Assembly: GCA_964618455.1 (NCBI GenBank)
Contig: CAZUAQ010000024.1
Span: 1-64,000, forward strand
DNA from: CAZUAQ01 sp964618455
Lineage (GTDB): Bacteria; Planctomycetota; Phycisphaerae; UBA1845; PWPN01
Direction: 5' to 3'
DNA length: 64,000 bases
Positions 19,497 to 30,928 of this stretch are shown piece by piece; position 1 is the first letter of the stretch; every line of letters starts with the position of its first letter. The translations under genes and the position numbers were made by a program. The notes beneath the pieces are model-generated. The model saw only the letters and a list, made by a program, of their open reading frames with translations. It made no database searches and was not told the origin of the DNA.

Positions 19497-21387
19497 ACTG
19501 GTTCACCCATCCCTGCCTCTGTTCGTCGTCGCGCTGGCCGCGCTGCTGCTTAAGCCGCTTGGCCAACGCATCGCCTTGCTGCTGGGCGCGGCGGTCTCGG
19601 CCGGTCTGGTCTTGACCTTGCCCGATGGCGCCAGCGTCTCGGTGGAAGTGGCTGACCTTGTGTTGATTCCCCTGCAGGTCGATGCGCTGTCCACCGTATT
19701 CGCCACCGCGTTCGCGGTGTACGCGGTGGTGGCCGCGATCTACGCCTGGAGCGATGACTCAACCATGACGCGCGTGTTTGCCGCGGTGCTGGCCGCCGGT
19801 GGTATCGGCGTAGCGCTGGCCGGCGACATGATCACGCTGTTCGTCTTCTGGGAAATGCTCGCGATCAGTTCGCTGTTCCTGGTCTGGTCCGGCAGCGACA
19901 AGCAGTCCGGTCCGGCGGGCATCCGCTATGTCATCTTCCACCTCGCCGGCGGATTGTGCCTGTTGACCGGCATCATCATGCACCTGCAGGCCGGGGGCGA
20001 AAACGCGCTGTCCGCGATGTCGATGGAAAGTACCGCGGCGTGGCTGATGCTCATCGGCGTGTTGGTCAACGCTGCCGTCCCGCCGCTGCATGCGTGGCTG
20101 CCCGATGCGTACCCCCGCGCCACGATCTTCGGCACAGTCTTTCTCGCGGCCTTCACCACCAAGTCGGCTGTCTACGTGCTCGCACGCCTGTTCCCTGGAA
20201 CCGATGTGCTGGTCTGGCTCGGCGCCGCCATGGCGCTCTATGGCGTGGTGTTCGCCGTACTCGAAAACGACATCCGCCGACTGCTGGGCTATCACATCAT
20301 CAGCCAGGTCGGGTACATGGTTTGCGGCGTGGGCATCGGCAGCGAGATGGCCGTCAACGGTGCAGCCGCTCACGCGTTCTCGCATATTTTTTACAAGGGC
20401 CTGCTGATGATGTCGGCCGGGGCCGTGGTCTGGGCGACCGGCCACGGCAAGCTCACCGAATTGGGCGGGCTGGCCAAGCCGCTGCGATGGGTGTTGCTCC
20501 TATGCATGGTCGGCGCGTTCTCCATCTCTGGCGTACCCCTGTTCAACGGCTTCATCAGCAAGTCGATGGTGATCTCGGCGGCGGCTGAAGCTCACCTTGC
20601 GCCCATCGAACTCATGCTCGTCGTCGCATCGATGGGCACCTTCCTGCACACCGGCTTGAAGCTGCCGTGGTTCACGTTCTTCGGAAACGCCCCCACCCCG
20701 ACCCCCGTGCGCCGGCCCGTACCGCGCTCCATGTACCTCGCGATGGGCCTCACCGCCCTTGTCTGCATCGCCTCCGGTGTGTACCCGGCCATCCTCTATA
20801 ACGCGCTGCCTCACCCGGTCCACTACCATCCCTATACCCCTGATCACGTAATCACCGCCCTGCAGCTTCTCGTCGGCACGGCACTGGGCTTCTGGCTGCT
20901 CCGCCGCTCCCTTGGGGGTCAGCCCACCATCACGCTCGACGTCGACCGCCTCTACCGCCGACCTCTGGGTCTCGCTGTCGCCACCGGCTCAGTTCTGCTC
21001 GAGCGCTGCTTCGGCGCGGCTGAAAAGGCGATGCAGGCGATCGTTCACGCGATCAGACGAATGCCGGAACGGATCGCTGCCGTCGGTTCCCTCCCCATGG
21101 GCTACCGCGTGGCGTTGATCGTGATGGCGCTGGTCTGCCTGTGGTGTATCAGTTGGATACTCCGGTCAGCGGATTCGAGCGCTGCCGCAGGCCACACACC
21201 GTCGGCGGACGTGTCGACTGCGTGCGTATCGGCACAAACTACGAACTGCGACAACGGGCCAGTGCCCGCTCGTCAAGCGGATGGTGGCGAGCAACAGCAC
21301 GTGTGGCACAATCGTCACCATTGCTGTGGCCACGCTCAAGCATTGGCTGAGCCGACTGCTACATGTTCTACCGGTTGTTGGTCTTGA
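19489..21387 (+). CDS. Mrp/Mnh antiporter D-type subunit (third copy)
   Basis: About 632 residues. The first 500 or so are NuoL/M/N-like: ITLFVFWEMLAISSLFLVW (helix 5 Glu), AAVPPLHAWLPDAYPRATI and LLGYHIISQVGYMVCGVG. A further helix (YRVALIVMALVCLWCISWIL) ends about 21160. The last 70 residues turn abruptly polar and cysteine-rich and do not look like a membrane subunit. Codon bias also fades there, and an overlapping frame looks more protein-like, so the 3' end may be shifted or decayed. Start ATG 19489 overlaps the previous gene. Confidence 0.85.
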   Translation: MPELVHPSLPLFVVALAALLLKPLGQRIALLLGAAVSAGLVLTLPDGASVSVEVADLVLIPLQVDALSTVFATAFAVYAVVAAIYAWSDDSTMTRVFAAVLAAGGIGVALAGDMITLFVFWEMLAISSLFLVWSGSDKQSGPAGIRYVIFHLAGGLCLLTGIIMHLQAGGENALSAMSMESTAAWLMLIGVLVNAAVPPLHAWLPDAYPRATIFGTVFLAAFTTKSAVYVLARLFPGTDVLVWLGAAMALYGVVFAVLENDIRRLLGYHIISQVGYMVCGVGIGSEMAVNGAAAHAFSHIFYKGLLMMSAGAVVWATGHGKLTELGGLAKPLRWVLLLCMVGAFSISGVPLFNGFISKSMVISAAAEAHLAPIELMLVVASMGTFLHTGLKLPWFTFFGNAPTPTPVRRPVPRSMYLAMGLTALVCIASGVYPAILYNALPHPVHYHPYTPDHVITALQLLVGTALGFWLLRRSLGGQPTITLDVDRLYRRPLGLAVATGSVLLERCFGAAEKAMQAIVHAIRRMPERIAAVGSLPMGYRVALIVMALVCLWCISWILRSADSSAAAGHTPSADVSTACVSAQTTNCDNGPVPARQADGGEQQHVWHNRHHCCGHAQALAEPTATCSTGCWS

Positions 21388-21476
21388 TTCGGGTGTTCCT
21401 GCTGGTGACGTACCTGTTCTTCGACGTCTTCGGGTGAGGGGCAGGTCCAATGGGGATCTGACAGGGATGGCGGCGG

Positions 21477-22421
21477 TCAATCCACCAGGGCTTCCTTGGC
21501 AGGCGCCGTATCGAAGCTCGGGTCGAGCATGTGGATGAAACGCTTGGCCTGCGGCGAGAGAAACTTGCCCTTGCGCGTGACGACGCCATAGGTGCGATTC
21601 GGAAAGTACACGCTGAGCGGGAAGGCCTTCAACTTCTCTTCACCCGTCAGGCAGATGCTCGTCACGATCGACACGCCGAGGCCCAGTTCCACGTATTTCT
21701 TGATGACCTCCCAGCCGCCTGCCTCGAGCTTGACCTGGTAGGGCAGTTTGTTCTTCCGGAACGCGGCATCCACGATCCGCCAGGTCGTCAGATGACGCGG
21801 CGGAAGGATCAGCGGTTCGCGACTGACTTCCTGAAGGGTGACCGCATCGCCCTTGGCGAGCGGATGATCGAGCCCGACGATGAGCATCGGCTCGTAGGAG
21901 AACGCCGGCTGGTACTGAATGTCTTCCGGCACATCGATCATCGAGCCGACCGCGAAATCCACGTCCCCCGACCGCAGCATGGCCAGGCCGTCGCGGCCGG
22001 TGACGTTATGCAACTTCAGGTCGATGCCCGGGTGCTGCTCGGTGAACTCCTGAACGAACCGGGGGAGGATGTAGAGGATGGTGGACTCGCCGGCGGCGAC
22101 ATCGAGCGAGCCGGTTTCCACGTCGTCGCGCCGGGCGGCAAAGGACTCCTTCAACGTGTCCATGCCTTCAACCAGCGGCGCCGCCAGTTCATAGAGGATC
22201 TTGCCTTCCGGCGTGAGTTCGATCTTCGGGCCGCGGCGCTCGAAAAGCGTGGCCTGGAACTCCCGCTCGAGGGACTGAATCTGCAGCGAGACCGAGGGCT
22301 GCCGAAGCTGCATACGCTCCGCCGCCCGAGAGATGCTGCCCGTCTCTGCCGTGTAGCAGAACCCGCGGAGTTGCTGGTGGAGATTCTGTTTCGGCGCGAG
22401 GCCGTTGCCGTTACGCCCCAC
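21477..22421 (-). CDS. CysB-like LysR-family transcription regulator
   Basis: About 314 residues. The N-terminal winged helix has the HTH pattern TGSISRAAERMQLRQPSVSLQIQ; the remainder is a periplasmic-binding-protein-like effector domain. PRHLTTWRIVD and GGWEVIKKYVELGLGVSIVTS are typical of the CysB/Cbl branch, which usually controls sulfur assimilation, although no sulfur gene is adjacent. I chose GTG 22421 because GGAGG lies seven bases upstream; a GTG at 22445 lacks such a site. It is convergent with the antiporter operon and divergent from alaS. Confidence 0.9.
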   Translation of the reverse strand: MGRNGNGLAPKQNLHQQLRGFCYTAETGSISRAAERMQLRQPSVSLQIQSLEREFQATLFERRGPKIELTPEGKILYELAAPLVEGMDTLKESFAARRDDVETGSLDVAAGESTILYILPRFVQEFTEQHPGIDLKLHNVTGRDGLAMLRSGDVDFAVGSMIDVPEDIQYQPAFSYEPMLIVGLDHPLAKGDAVTLQEVSREPLILPPRHLTTWRIVDAAFRKNKLPYQVKLEAGGWEVIKKYVELGLGVSIVTSICLTGEEKLKAFPLSVYFPNRTYGVVTRKGKFLSPQAKRFIHMLDPSFDTAPAKEALVD

Positions 22422-22836
22422 GATCCTTCCTCCCGAATTGCTCACTGTACCCGCTCAATAAAGTGAGCCTCTATTGTTCATATTTATCATAGCTACGTCA
22501 AATAATGGCCGGCGGGTGAAAGCTCTTGCCATCTCTCTCGGCCGTAAGTGATTTATTGGCATGAAGATAGGTCTGAGCCAGGGCGATAAATAACAGCCCG
22601 TGACGAGAGAAGCACGCGCCGTCGGAAGATTTGATGCGATTTCGCGACATGGACCGTTGTATTACCACCCCAGGAAATCTGCTTGCCGTCGTTTCCCCCT
22701 TTTCTCGCGTGCCGAGGCAGGTCCGTCGCTTCAGGGCAACGCTTTCGCTACAATTCTCGATTCGAGTTTTGGCACACAACGGGTGGGACGTGATCCGGAA
22801 GGGCATTCTCGCCACCCTCTGATCTGGGAAGGACTT
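22422..22836. other. Divergent intergenic region, AT-rich in part
   Basis: About 415 bases separate the regulator from alaS. The 22445-22620 part is clearly AT-richer than the genes and carries a promoter candidate for the regulator (see next entry). The alaS frame is open upstream to 22600, but that stretch has no AlaRS similarity. I see no T-box-like element. Confidence 0.5.
22473..22501 (-). promoter_or_regulatory. Candidate promoter of the LysR gene
   Basis: On the minus strand TTGACG (22496-22501), a 17-base spacer and AACAAT (22473-22478) match sigma-70 at five and four of six bases. The start codon lies about 50 bases downstream. Confidence 0.4.
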
Positions 22837-25728
<2,892 letters not shown>

Positions 25729-25767
25729 CTCTTCCGGCTTAAGTACTGCCGTCACACTCGATGCGCG

Positions 25768-26325
25768 TCAATCGCCGTGCTTCTCCCGCAAGCGAGGGGA
25801 AAGCCGGAGCATCCACTGGATACGTTCGAATTCATTCAGCCACTCCTGCGTCACCGCCTGCAGCAGCGAGGTTTCCTGTCCGAGGCCCGTGGGACAGGCC
25901 GCGCCCTCGAGCGATCCGGCCATTTCGCGGTACTTGCTGAGCGTGCGATCGCCGGTGCGGCCGCACTCCTGGTGATCCTCCGAGAGAAAGACGACCATCG
26001 GTACCCGGTGTCCGCCGCAGATGCTCAGCGCGTCGCTTAGATCGGGGTGCGCATCACGATCGACGAAGCGAAGTTGTATGACCGGGTTCACGTCGGCGAA
26101 GCGCTGCAGAATCGGGCACTGGTTCACGCAGTCACCGCACCATGCGCCGGCAAGACAAACCACGTTCATCGAGCGCGTGAAACTCTTCAGCATGCGACTC
26201 TGCTCGTCGCTGAGCGTGATGCGTTCGTACACCCCATGCCACCGCTCGCGCTGATTCTCCTTCGCGTACCGGTCGAGAAAATCACCGTATACCCATCCCT
26301 GTTCAAAGATTTTCTGCCACTGCAT
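25768..26325 (-). CDS. Thioredoxin-fold protein with WCGDC active site
   Basis: About 185 residues with no signal peptide. A helical N-terminal segment (about 1-50) precedes a thioredoxin fold with the redox motif AGAWCGDCVNQCP and a cis-proline strand (GGHRVPMVVFLS). This WCGDC class of small cytosolic thioredoxin-like proteins is widespread and lacks an assigned partner. GAGG lies six bases before ATG 26325. The gene converges with alaS. Confidence 0.82.
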   Translation of the reverse strand: MQWQKIFEQGWVYGDFLDRYAKENQRERWHGVYERITLSDEQSRMLKSFTRSMNVVCLAGAWCGDCVNQCPILQRFADVNPVIQLRFVDRDAHPDLSDALSICGGHRVPMVVFLSEDHQECGRTGDRTLSKYREMAGSLEGAACPTGLGQETSLLQAVTQEWLNEFERIQWMLRLSPRLREKHGD

Positions 26326-26558
26326 CGTCGACCTCGTGATTTAGGGACACTGACTCAACCAAAGGGCCATTGTAGTGGCGGCAGGATCTTCCGACCTTCG
26401 CGGTTCAATGGATTTCGTCTGGACGTTCGTTCTCGAGACACGCCGTCCCGCGAAGGTGGCAAGGGGGGACACCATTCGGACTGGATGTGTCCAGGGTTAT
26501 CGTGTGCGAGGTGCCGAATCGAGGTTGGCGGAGGTCCAGGGGCATGCGCCCATGGTGA

Positions 26559-28223
26559 TCAACGCAGCGTGGAGTAGGTCTCTTCGCTCTCGCGGGCAAG
26601 TTCCTGGACGGGTAGCCGAACGCGGAAGCTCGTCCCCTCGCCCGGTTCGGAGTCCACGACGATGCGGCCGTGGTGCTCCTTGATGATTTTCCGCGCGACC
26701 GCCAGACCCAGACCGGTTCCCCCCTGTCCTTTGCCCGACCGGAACGGCTCGAAGATCTCTTCGATCTTCTCGCGCTCGATCCCCTCGCCGTTGTCGGCGA
26801 CGATCACGTCGGCGATCCCGGCGTCATTGTCGAAGTGCGTGCCGACGCTCACCTTCCCGATCTCCGGGGCCACGGCATCGACGGCGTTGTTCACCATGTT
26901 CAGCACCACCTGGTGAATGCCGTCGGAGTCCAGCGGTACGGGGGGCAGCGGCTCTTCGAAGTGCGTCTCCAGGCGGACTTTCTTCTCTCTGGCCTTGGCT
27001 TCCACCAGTGAGACCGCGTCGGCGACGACCTTGTTCAGGTTGTTGTGCTGAAGCTTCGGCGCCCGCTCCTTGCTGAAGGCGAGCATGTTCATCGTCAACT
27101 GAAGAATCCGGTCGAGGTTGCGCTGCACGATGCCCCAGCCCTGATTCAGCGTTTCCATGTTCTCGCGCTTGATGCCGAGATCGACGAGATCCGCGCCGCT
27201 CTGCATGCCCTGGAGGATGTTCTTGATGTAATGCGACAGGTAGGCGACGGTCTCACCGGTCGCCGCCAGCCGCGCGGTCTGCATCTGCTGCTGGACGAGC
27301 CGGGCGTTCTGGATCGCCATGCCGGTGATCTGGCCGATCGCGCTCATCAGGCGGAGCTGCTCTTCGGTGTACGTGTGCGTGGCGGCTGAACAGTCGATGT
27401 GAATGATGCCCAGGATGAGGTCGCGCACCATGATCGGCGCGCAGATCAGGGAGCGGAGCCCGTAATCCGCGATGCTGTCCTGGCCGGCATCGCCGGAGAA
27501 GCGCGTGTCGGCCACCGCGTTCGTGGACAGCACCGCCGCTCGCGTATCCGTTACGTGCTGCACGATCCGCTGGCTCAGCGAAACCTTCTGCTTCTTGGCC
27601 CGCACGCCGCGACGATAGCGGGCGACGTGGGGAACAAGCTCATCCCCTTCCTTGTCGTAAAGCAGGATGAAACCCCGATCGACGGGGAGTTCCTCGAGAG
27701 CGACGTCCATCACGCGTTCCAGCAACTGATCGGGATCGATGATCGCTCCGATGGCGGTGGTCAGCTCGTTCATGACCCGCCACGCACGGGCTTCTTCGGT
27801 CAGTTGCGGCCCGGCGATGATGATCGAGTCCTCCACGCCGTAGCTCGCGAGGATGGCCGAGTCCATGTTCACGTCCGAGGTGTCGAGGTCGATCATGTCC
27901 TTGGGGATGGCCTCTCCCGAGAGCTTCTCGGTGGACTGGTCCCCGGCGTAGATGATCAAGGTCGCCCCGATCTTGATCTGGTCACCATGTTTGAGGCGGA
28001 TGGGGTCGGTGACGCGCACGCCGTTCACGTATGTTCCGTTGGCGCTCTTCAGATCGTGCAGGACCCAGGCCCCGTTGTCGGGGTGCAACTCGGCGTGTTG
28101 CCGGGAGATGGTGCGGTCGGTCAGCGGGCAAGCTTCAGACTGTCGTCCCAGCACCGTGATTTCGTTCAAGGTGCGGAATGTCCGGCCGCGATCCGGTCCC
28201 TGCAGTACGAAAAGCGTCGCCAC
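26559..28223 (-). CDS. FHA-GAF sensor histidine kinase
   Basis: About 554 residues, soluble. Residues 1-95 form an FHA phosphothreonine-binding domain (LGRQ, S40, H43, SANGTYVNG). About 150-310 is a GAF domain. The kinase part follows: H-box YLSHYIKNIL (His 331), N-box NMVNNAVDAV, G1 VADNGEGI, F-box FEPF and G2 GGTGLGLAV. It probably combines input from a phosphorylated partner protein with a small-molecule or redox signal and autophosphorylates. No response regulator is adjacent. Such FHA-GAF kinases are common in planctomycetes and myxobacteria. Confidence 0.9.
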   Translation of the reverse strand: MATLFVLQGPDRGRTFRTLNEITVLGRQSEACPLTDRTISRQHAELHPDNGAWVLHDLKSANGTYVNGVRVTDPIRLKHGDQIKIGATLIIYAGDQSTEKLSGEAIPKDMIDLDTSDVNMDSAILASYGVEDSIIIAGPQLTEEARAWRVMNELTTAIGAIIDPDQLLERVMDVALEELPVDRGFILLYDKEGDELVPHVARYRRGVRAKKQKVSLSQRIVQHVTDTRAAVLSTNAVADTRFSGDAGQDSIADYGLRSLICAPIMVRDLILGIIHIDCSAATHTYTEEQLRLMSAIGQITGMAIQNARLVQQQMQTARLAATGETVAYLSHYIKNILQGMQSGADLVDLGIKRENMETLNQGWGIVQRNLDRILQLTMNMLAFSKERAPKLQHNNLNKVVADAVSLVEAKAREKKVRLETHFEEPLPPVPLDSDGIHQVVLNMVNNAVDAVAPEIGKVSVGTHFDNDAGIADVIVADNGEGIEREKIEEIFEPFRSGKGQGGTGLGLAVARKIIKEHHGRIVVDSEPGEGTSFRVRLPVQELARESEETYSTLR

Positions 28224-28280
28224 GTAAGTGCCTCATCATCTGACGTTCGGAAAATCCATGATCATGACTACGCGTCGAAG

Positions 28281-28342
28281 AAAGTGTGTGAGGAACTCAT
28301 CCAGAGAAAGGGACAGTCCCTGAGTTTCTCACACACATTCTA
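28281..28342. repeat. Long imperfect palindrome, best copy of a dispersed repeat
   Basis: AAAGTGTGTGAGGAACTCA (28281-28299) pairs at 17 of 19 positions with TGAGTTTCTCACACACATT (28321-28339). Between them sits a second palindrome, GGGACAGTCCC (28310-28320). It is followed by CTAAG. Relatives occur at 31-54 and 11217-11253. It looks like a REP/BIME-type element; no transposase gene is in the window. Confidence 0.6.
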
Positions 28343-28485
28343 AGGTGCTCGTTACCGCGATCGGCGGCCGAGGCAACCTCACCCGGATGGTGTCGCTCCG
28401 GGAATGAAGAAAATGTATCGACGCCTGTCGGATTTTACCCCCGTGCGGGGCAAGGTCAAATGGCCGCCTTTTCGCCCTCGCGGTC

Positions 28486-29400
28486 TCACGGGCCGCCACT
28501 GGCCATCTGCTCGATGTAGGGCACGCCGTACAGGATTCCGATCGCCATGATCGCCCAGATGATGAGTGACGCCACAAAGGGACGATCCTTGGCGATCAGG
28601 TCCGTCGGCCCCGAGGCCTTGCCGGTCTCGATCACCATGGCGTAGCGGTAAATCGCGTATACCACGAGAGGGAGGGTATAGACCAGCCGGGTCTTGTGCT
28701 CGCCGAATGGCGTGGGTGTTTCCTGGTCGAGTGTGTAGAGCACGAAGGTAATGATGGCGACGCCCGCAGAGGTACTCAGGAGGTGGTTGAGGAGATCAGG
28801 CGTGTAGCGCAGGAGTGTCGGGCGGTGTCCCTTGCGGTCGTCCTCGCTCGAAATCATGGCGATCTCGCACCGCCGTTTCCCGAAGCCCAGGAACAGGCAC
28901 AGCATGAACGTGCAGACGAGCAGCCAGGGGGAGGGTTGCACCGAGATGGCCAGTGCGCCACCGAGGGCGCGAAGCACGAAGAGCACGGCGATGGTGATGA
29001 CGTCCAGGAGCATGCGATGTTTGAGCGCGAAGGAATAGGACAGCGTGAGCAGCAGGTAACCGCCCACGGTCGCGGAGAAGGCGGGGGGCAGGAGCAGGCA
29101 CAGTCCCATGGACATCATCAGCAGGAGAATCGCCACGCTGGCGGCGATCGGGGGGGAGATGACTCCGCTGGCGATCGGCCGATTCTTCTTCACCGGGTGA
29201 AGCCGGTCCCTCTCCCGGTCGCAGATGTCGTTGATGATGTACCCGACCGAGGAAGCCAGGCAGAACGCGCCGAAGGCGTACAGGGAATGCTCGAGCGCGC
29301 GGGGATCGCTGATCTTCTTGCCGAAGGCCAGGCCCGCGAAGACGAAGACGTTCTTAAACCACTCCGCCGGACGCAGCATACGCAGGTAATAGGTCAACAC
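28486..29400 (-). CDS. UbiA-family prenyltransferase, decaprenyl-phosphate phosphoribosyltransferase-like
   Basis: Integral membrane enzyme of about 304 residues with eight to nine helices. The first aspartate motif is NDICDRERDRLHP, followed by KKNRPIASG; YSFALKHRMLLDVITIA lies in the second substrate half. The stretch DQETPTPFGEHKTRLVYTLP and the IYRYAMVI helix are close to decaprenyl-phosphate 5-phosphoribosyltransferases, which transfer PRPP to polyprenyl phosphate for arabinose-type cell-wall sugars; specificity here is an inference. It starts with GTG 29400, or the ATG at residue 8. Confidence 0.82.
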   Translation of the reverse strand: MLTYYLRMLRPAEWFKNVFVFAGLAFGKKISDPRALEHSLYAFGAFCLASSVGYIINDICDRERDRLHPVKKNRPIASGVISPPIAASVAILLLMMSMGLCLLLPPAFSATVGGYLLLTLSYSFALKHRMLLDVITIAVLFVLRALGGALAISVQPSPWLLVCTFMLCLFLGFGKRRCEIAMISSEDDRKGHRPTLLRYTPDLLNHLLSTSAGVAIITFVLYTLDQETPTPFGEHKTRLVYTLPLVVYAIYRYAMVIETGKASGPTDLIAKDRPFVASLIIWAIMAIGILYGVPYIEQMASGGP

Positions 29401-29596
29401 GTGTGGTTTACTCGCAGATCAGGCTGTGGCGATTAACGGGATTACCGCGTCTGCGGCCCCCCTGCGAAATCCGGGTCGGAATCTCGCCAAGATGAATCGG
29501 CGTCAGTGTAGATGGACCTTAGGAGGAAAAGCAACCTGCCTGCGACTGAGCGAAATGACCGAGCGACATGATCGGACCTGGATCCGCAGCGAGCGG

Positions 29597-30928
29597 TCAC
29601 GACAGTCCCATGGCTCGGGCGATCATGCCGTACACGTGCGTGTCCCGGACGAATTCGCCGCAGCCTTCCAGCAGCCGCGCGTCCGAGACCGCCAGGGCGG
29701 TGCGTTGATCCGGACGCGTGACCGGCGCCCCATGGCTTCCCCTGACGAGCAGCGCATCGAGAGGGATCTCCTTCTCGGGCATCTTGATGAACATCTCCAC
29801 CGGGTCGTATCCCGGCTTGGCGTGGATGTCGACCGTCCTCGCAAACGGTGGGGCGGCGGCATCGTCTTGCCACCAGTAATAGCTGAACCACGCGTCGGGT
29901 TCGCTGACCAGCACGATCTCGCCGCATCGCGGGTGCGTCATCCCTACCTGCCTGCGATCCTCTCCGACGAGAACGCGCGCCACACCCGGTCGTCCCTCGA
30001 ACACCTCGGCAACCCGTTGAACATGGCCCTTCTGTACGTACACATGGGCACACTGATGGTCCACCATCGCAAACGCGTCGCAATCTCCGATCTCCAGGTA
30101 CTCGTAACCGCCTTCCTCACGGATGGACAGCAGCCCGGCTTCGCGCAGCAACCGGTTCGCGTGCACGACGCGGCCGACTTCGGTCATCGCGTATTCCCCG
30201 GCGACCATCCAGGCGGTCGATTCGGCGATGGGCAGTTGTTCGTATCGGCGAAGGAACTCCGCCAGCACCGAGTCGAACTCAGCCAGTGCCGCCCGGGCCT
30301 GCGGCGAGTCGGGGCCGAAGCGCTGGGCCTGATAGTCCAGGTGCGGTATGTAGATGTAATGGAAGTTCGGTGGGCGGCGCTTCGACTCCCACAGCGCGGC
30401 TTCGAGGATCCACTTCGTCGACTCGATGTTGGCGAGCGGCCCCCAATAATGCTGCAACGGAAAGTGTCCCAGCTCCGCCAGCAGTTCCTCGTAATGACCG
30501 TCCGGCTTGGAGTAGCACCAGAGTTTCGTCGTGCCGTCCTCTTCGTGAATGGGCGACGGCGTGACGATCCGCGCTTCGGCATCCTTGATGTTCTGGGCGT
30601 GCCAGACCATCGACGTCGCGCGGGGCTGCTCACGGGCAAGCCGCGTAAAGATCGATTCGGCGTCGAGGATCCCGTGCCGCGCGACCCAGAACTCGACCTC
30701 TTTGCGATCGCGGTAATAGAAACCGTTGGCGATGACGCCATGCGTACCGGGACCGACGCCCGTCAGCATCGACGCCTGCACGGGGGACGTGACACACGGA
30801 AACGAGGGCTCCAAGGGGAGGCATCCGCCCCGACGCGCGAGCGCGGACAAGGTCGGTGCCGTAGTCTCATCCTCCAGATCCACCGGGCGCAGGCCCGGCA
30901 TCGCAAGTAGCACGAGGTGATCAATCAC
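29597..30928 (-). CDS. Alkaline-phosphatase-superfamily phosphodiesterase/pyrophosphatase
   Basis: About 443 residues. VIDHLVLLAMPGL supplies the first metal Asp, PSFPCVTSPVQASMLTG the nucleophile loop (Thr after CV), then GTHGVIANGFYY, YIPHLDYQAQRFG and the C-terminal HAKPGYDP and RGSHGAP metal ligands. This is the nucleotide pyrophosphatase/phosphodiesterase branch. GTG 30928 overlaps the stop of the upstream hydrolase (GTGA) and has GGAG seven bases upstream, so the two are translationally coupled. No signal peptide, so a cytosolic role on a sugar or nucleotide phosphodiester is likely. Confidence 0.85.
   Translation of the reverse strand: MIDHLVLLAMPGLRPVDLEDETTAPTLSALARRGGCLPLEPSFPCVTSPVQASMLTGVGPGTHGVIANGFYYRDRKEVEFWVARHGILDAESIFTRLAREQPRATSMVWHAQNIKDAEARIVTPSPIHEEDGTTKLWCYSKPDGHYEELLAELGHFPLQHYWGPLANIESTKWILEAALWESKRRPPNFHYIYIPHLDYQAQRFGPDSPQARAALAEFDSVLAEFLRRYEQLPIAESTAWMVAGEYAMTEVGRVVHANRLLREAGLLSIREEGGYEYLEIGDCDAFAMVDHQCAHVYVQKGHVQRVAEVFEGRPGVARVLVGEDRRQVGMTHPRCGEIVLVSEPDAWFSYYWWQDDAAAPPFARTVDIHAKPGYDPVEMFIKMPEKEIPLDALLVRGSHGAPVTRPDQRTALAVSDARLLEGCGEFVRDTHVYGMIARAMGLS

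Noticed and set aside
22600..22836. N-terminal extension of AlaRS by 79 residues
   Set aside because: AlaRS homology begins at MAGKTCDDVR with a good ribosome-binding site; the extension includes promoter-like AT-rich DNA.
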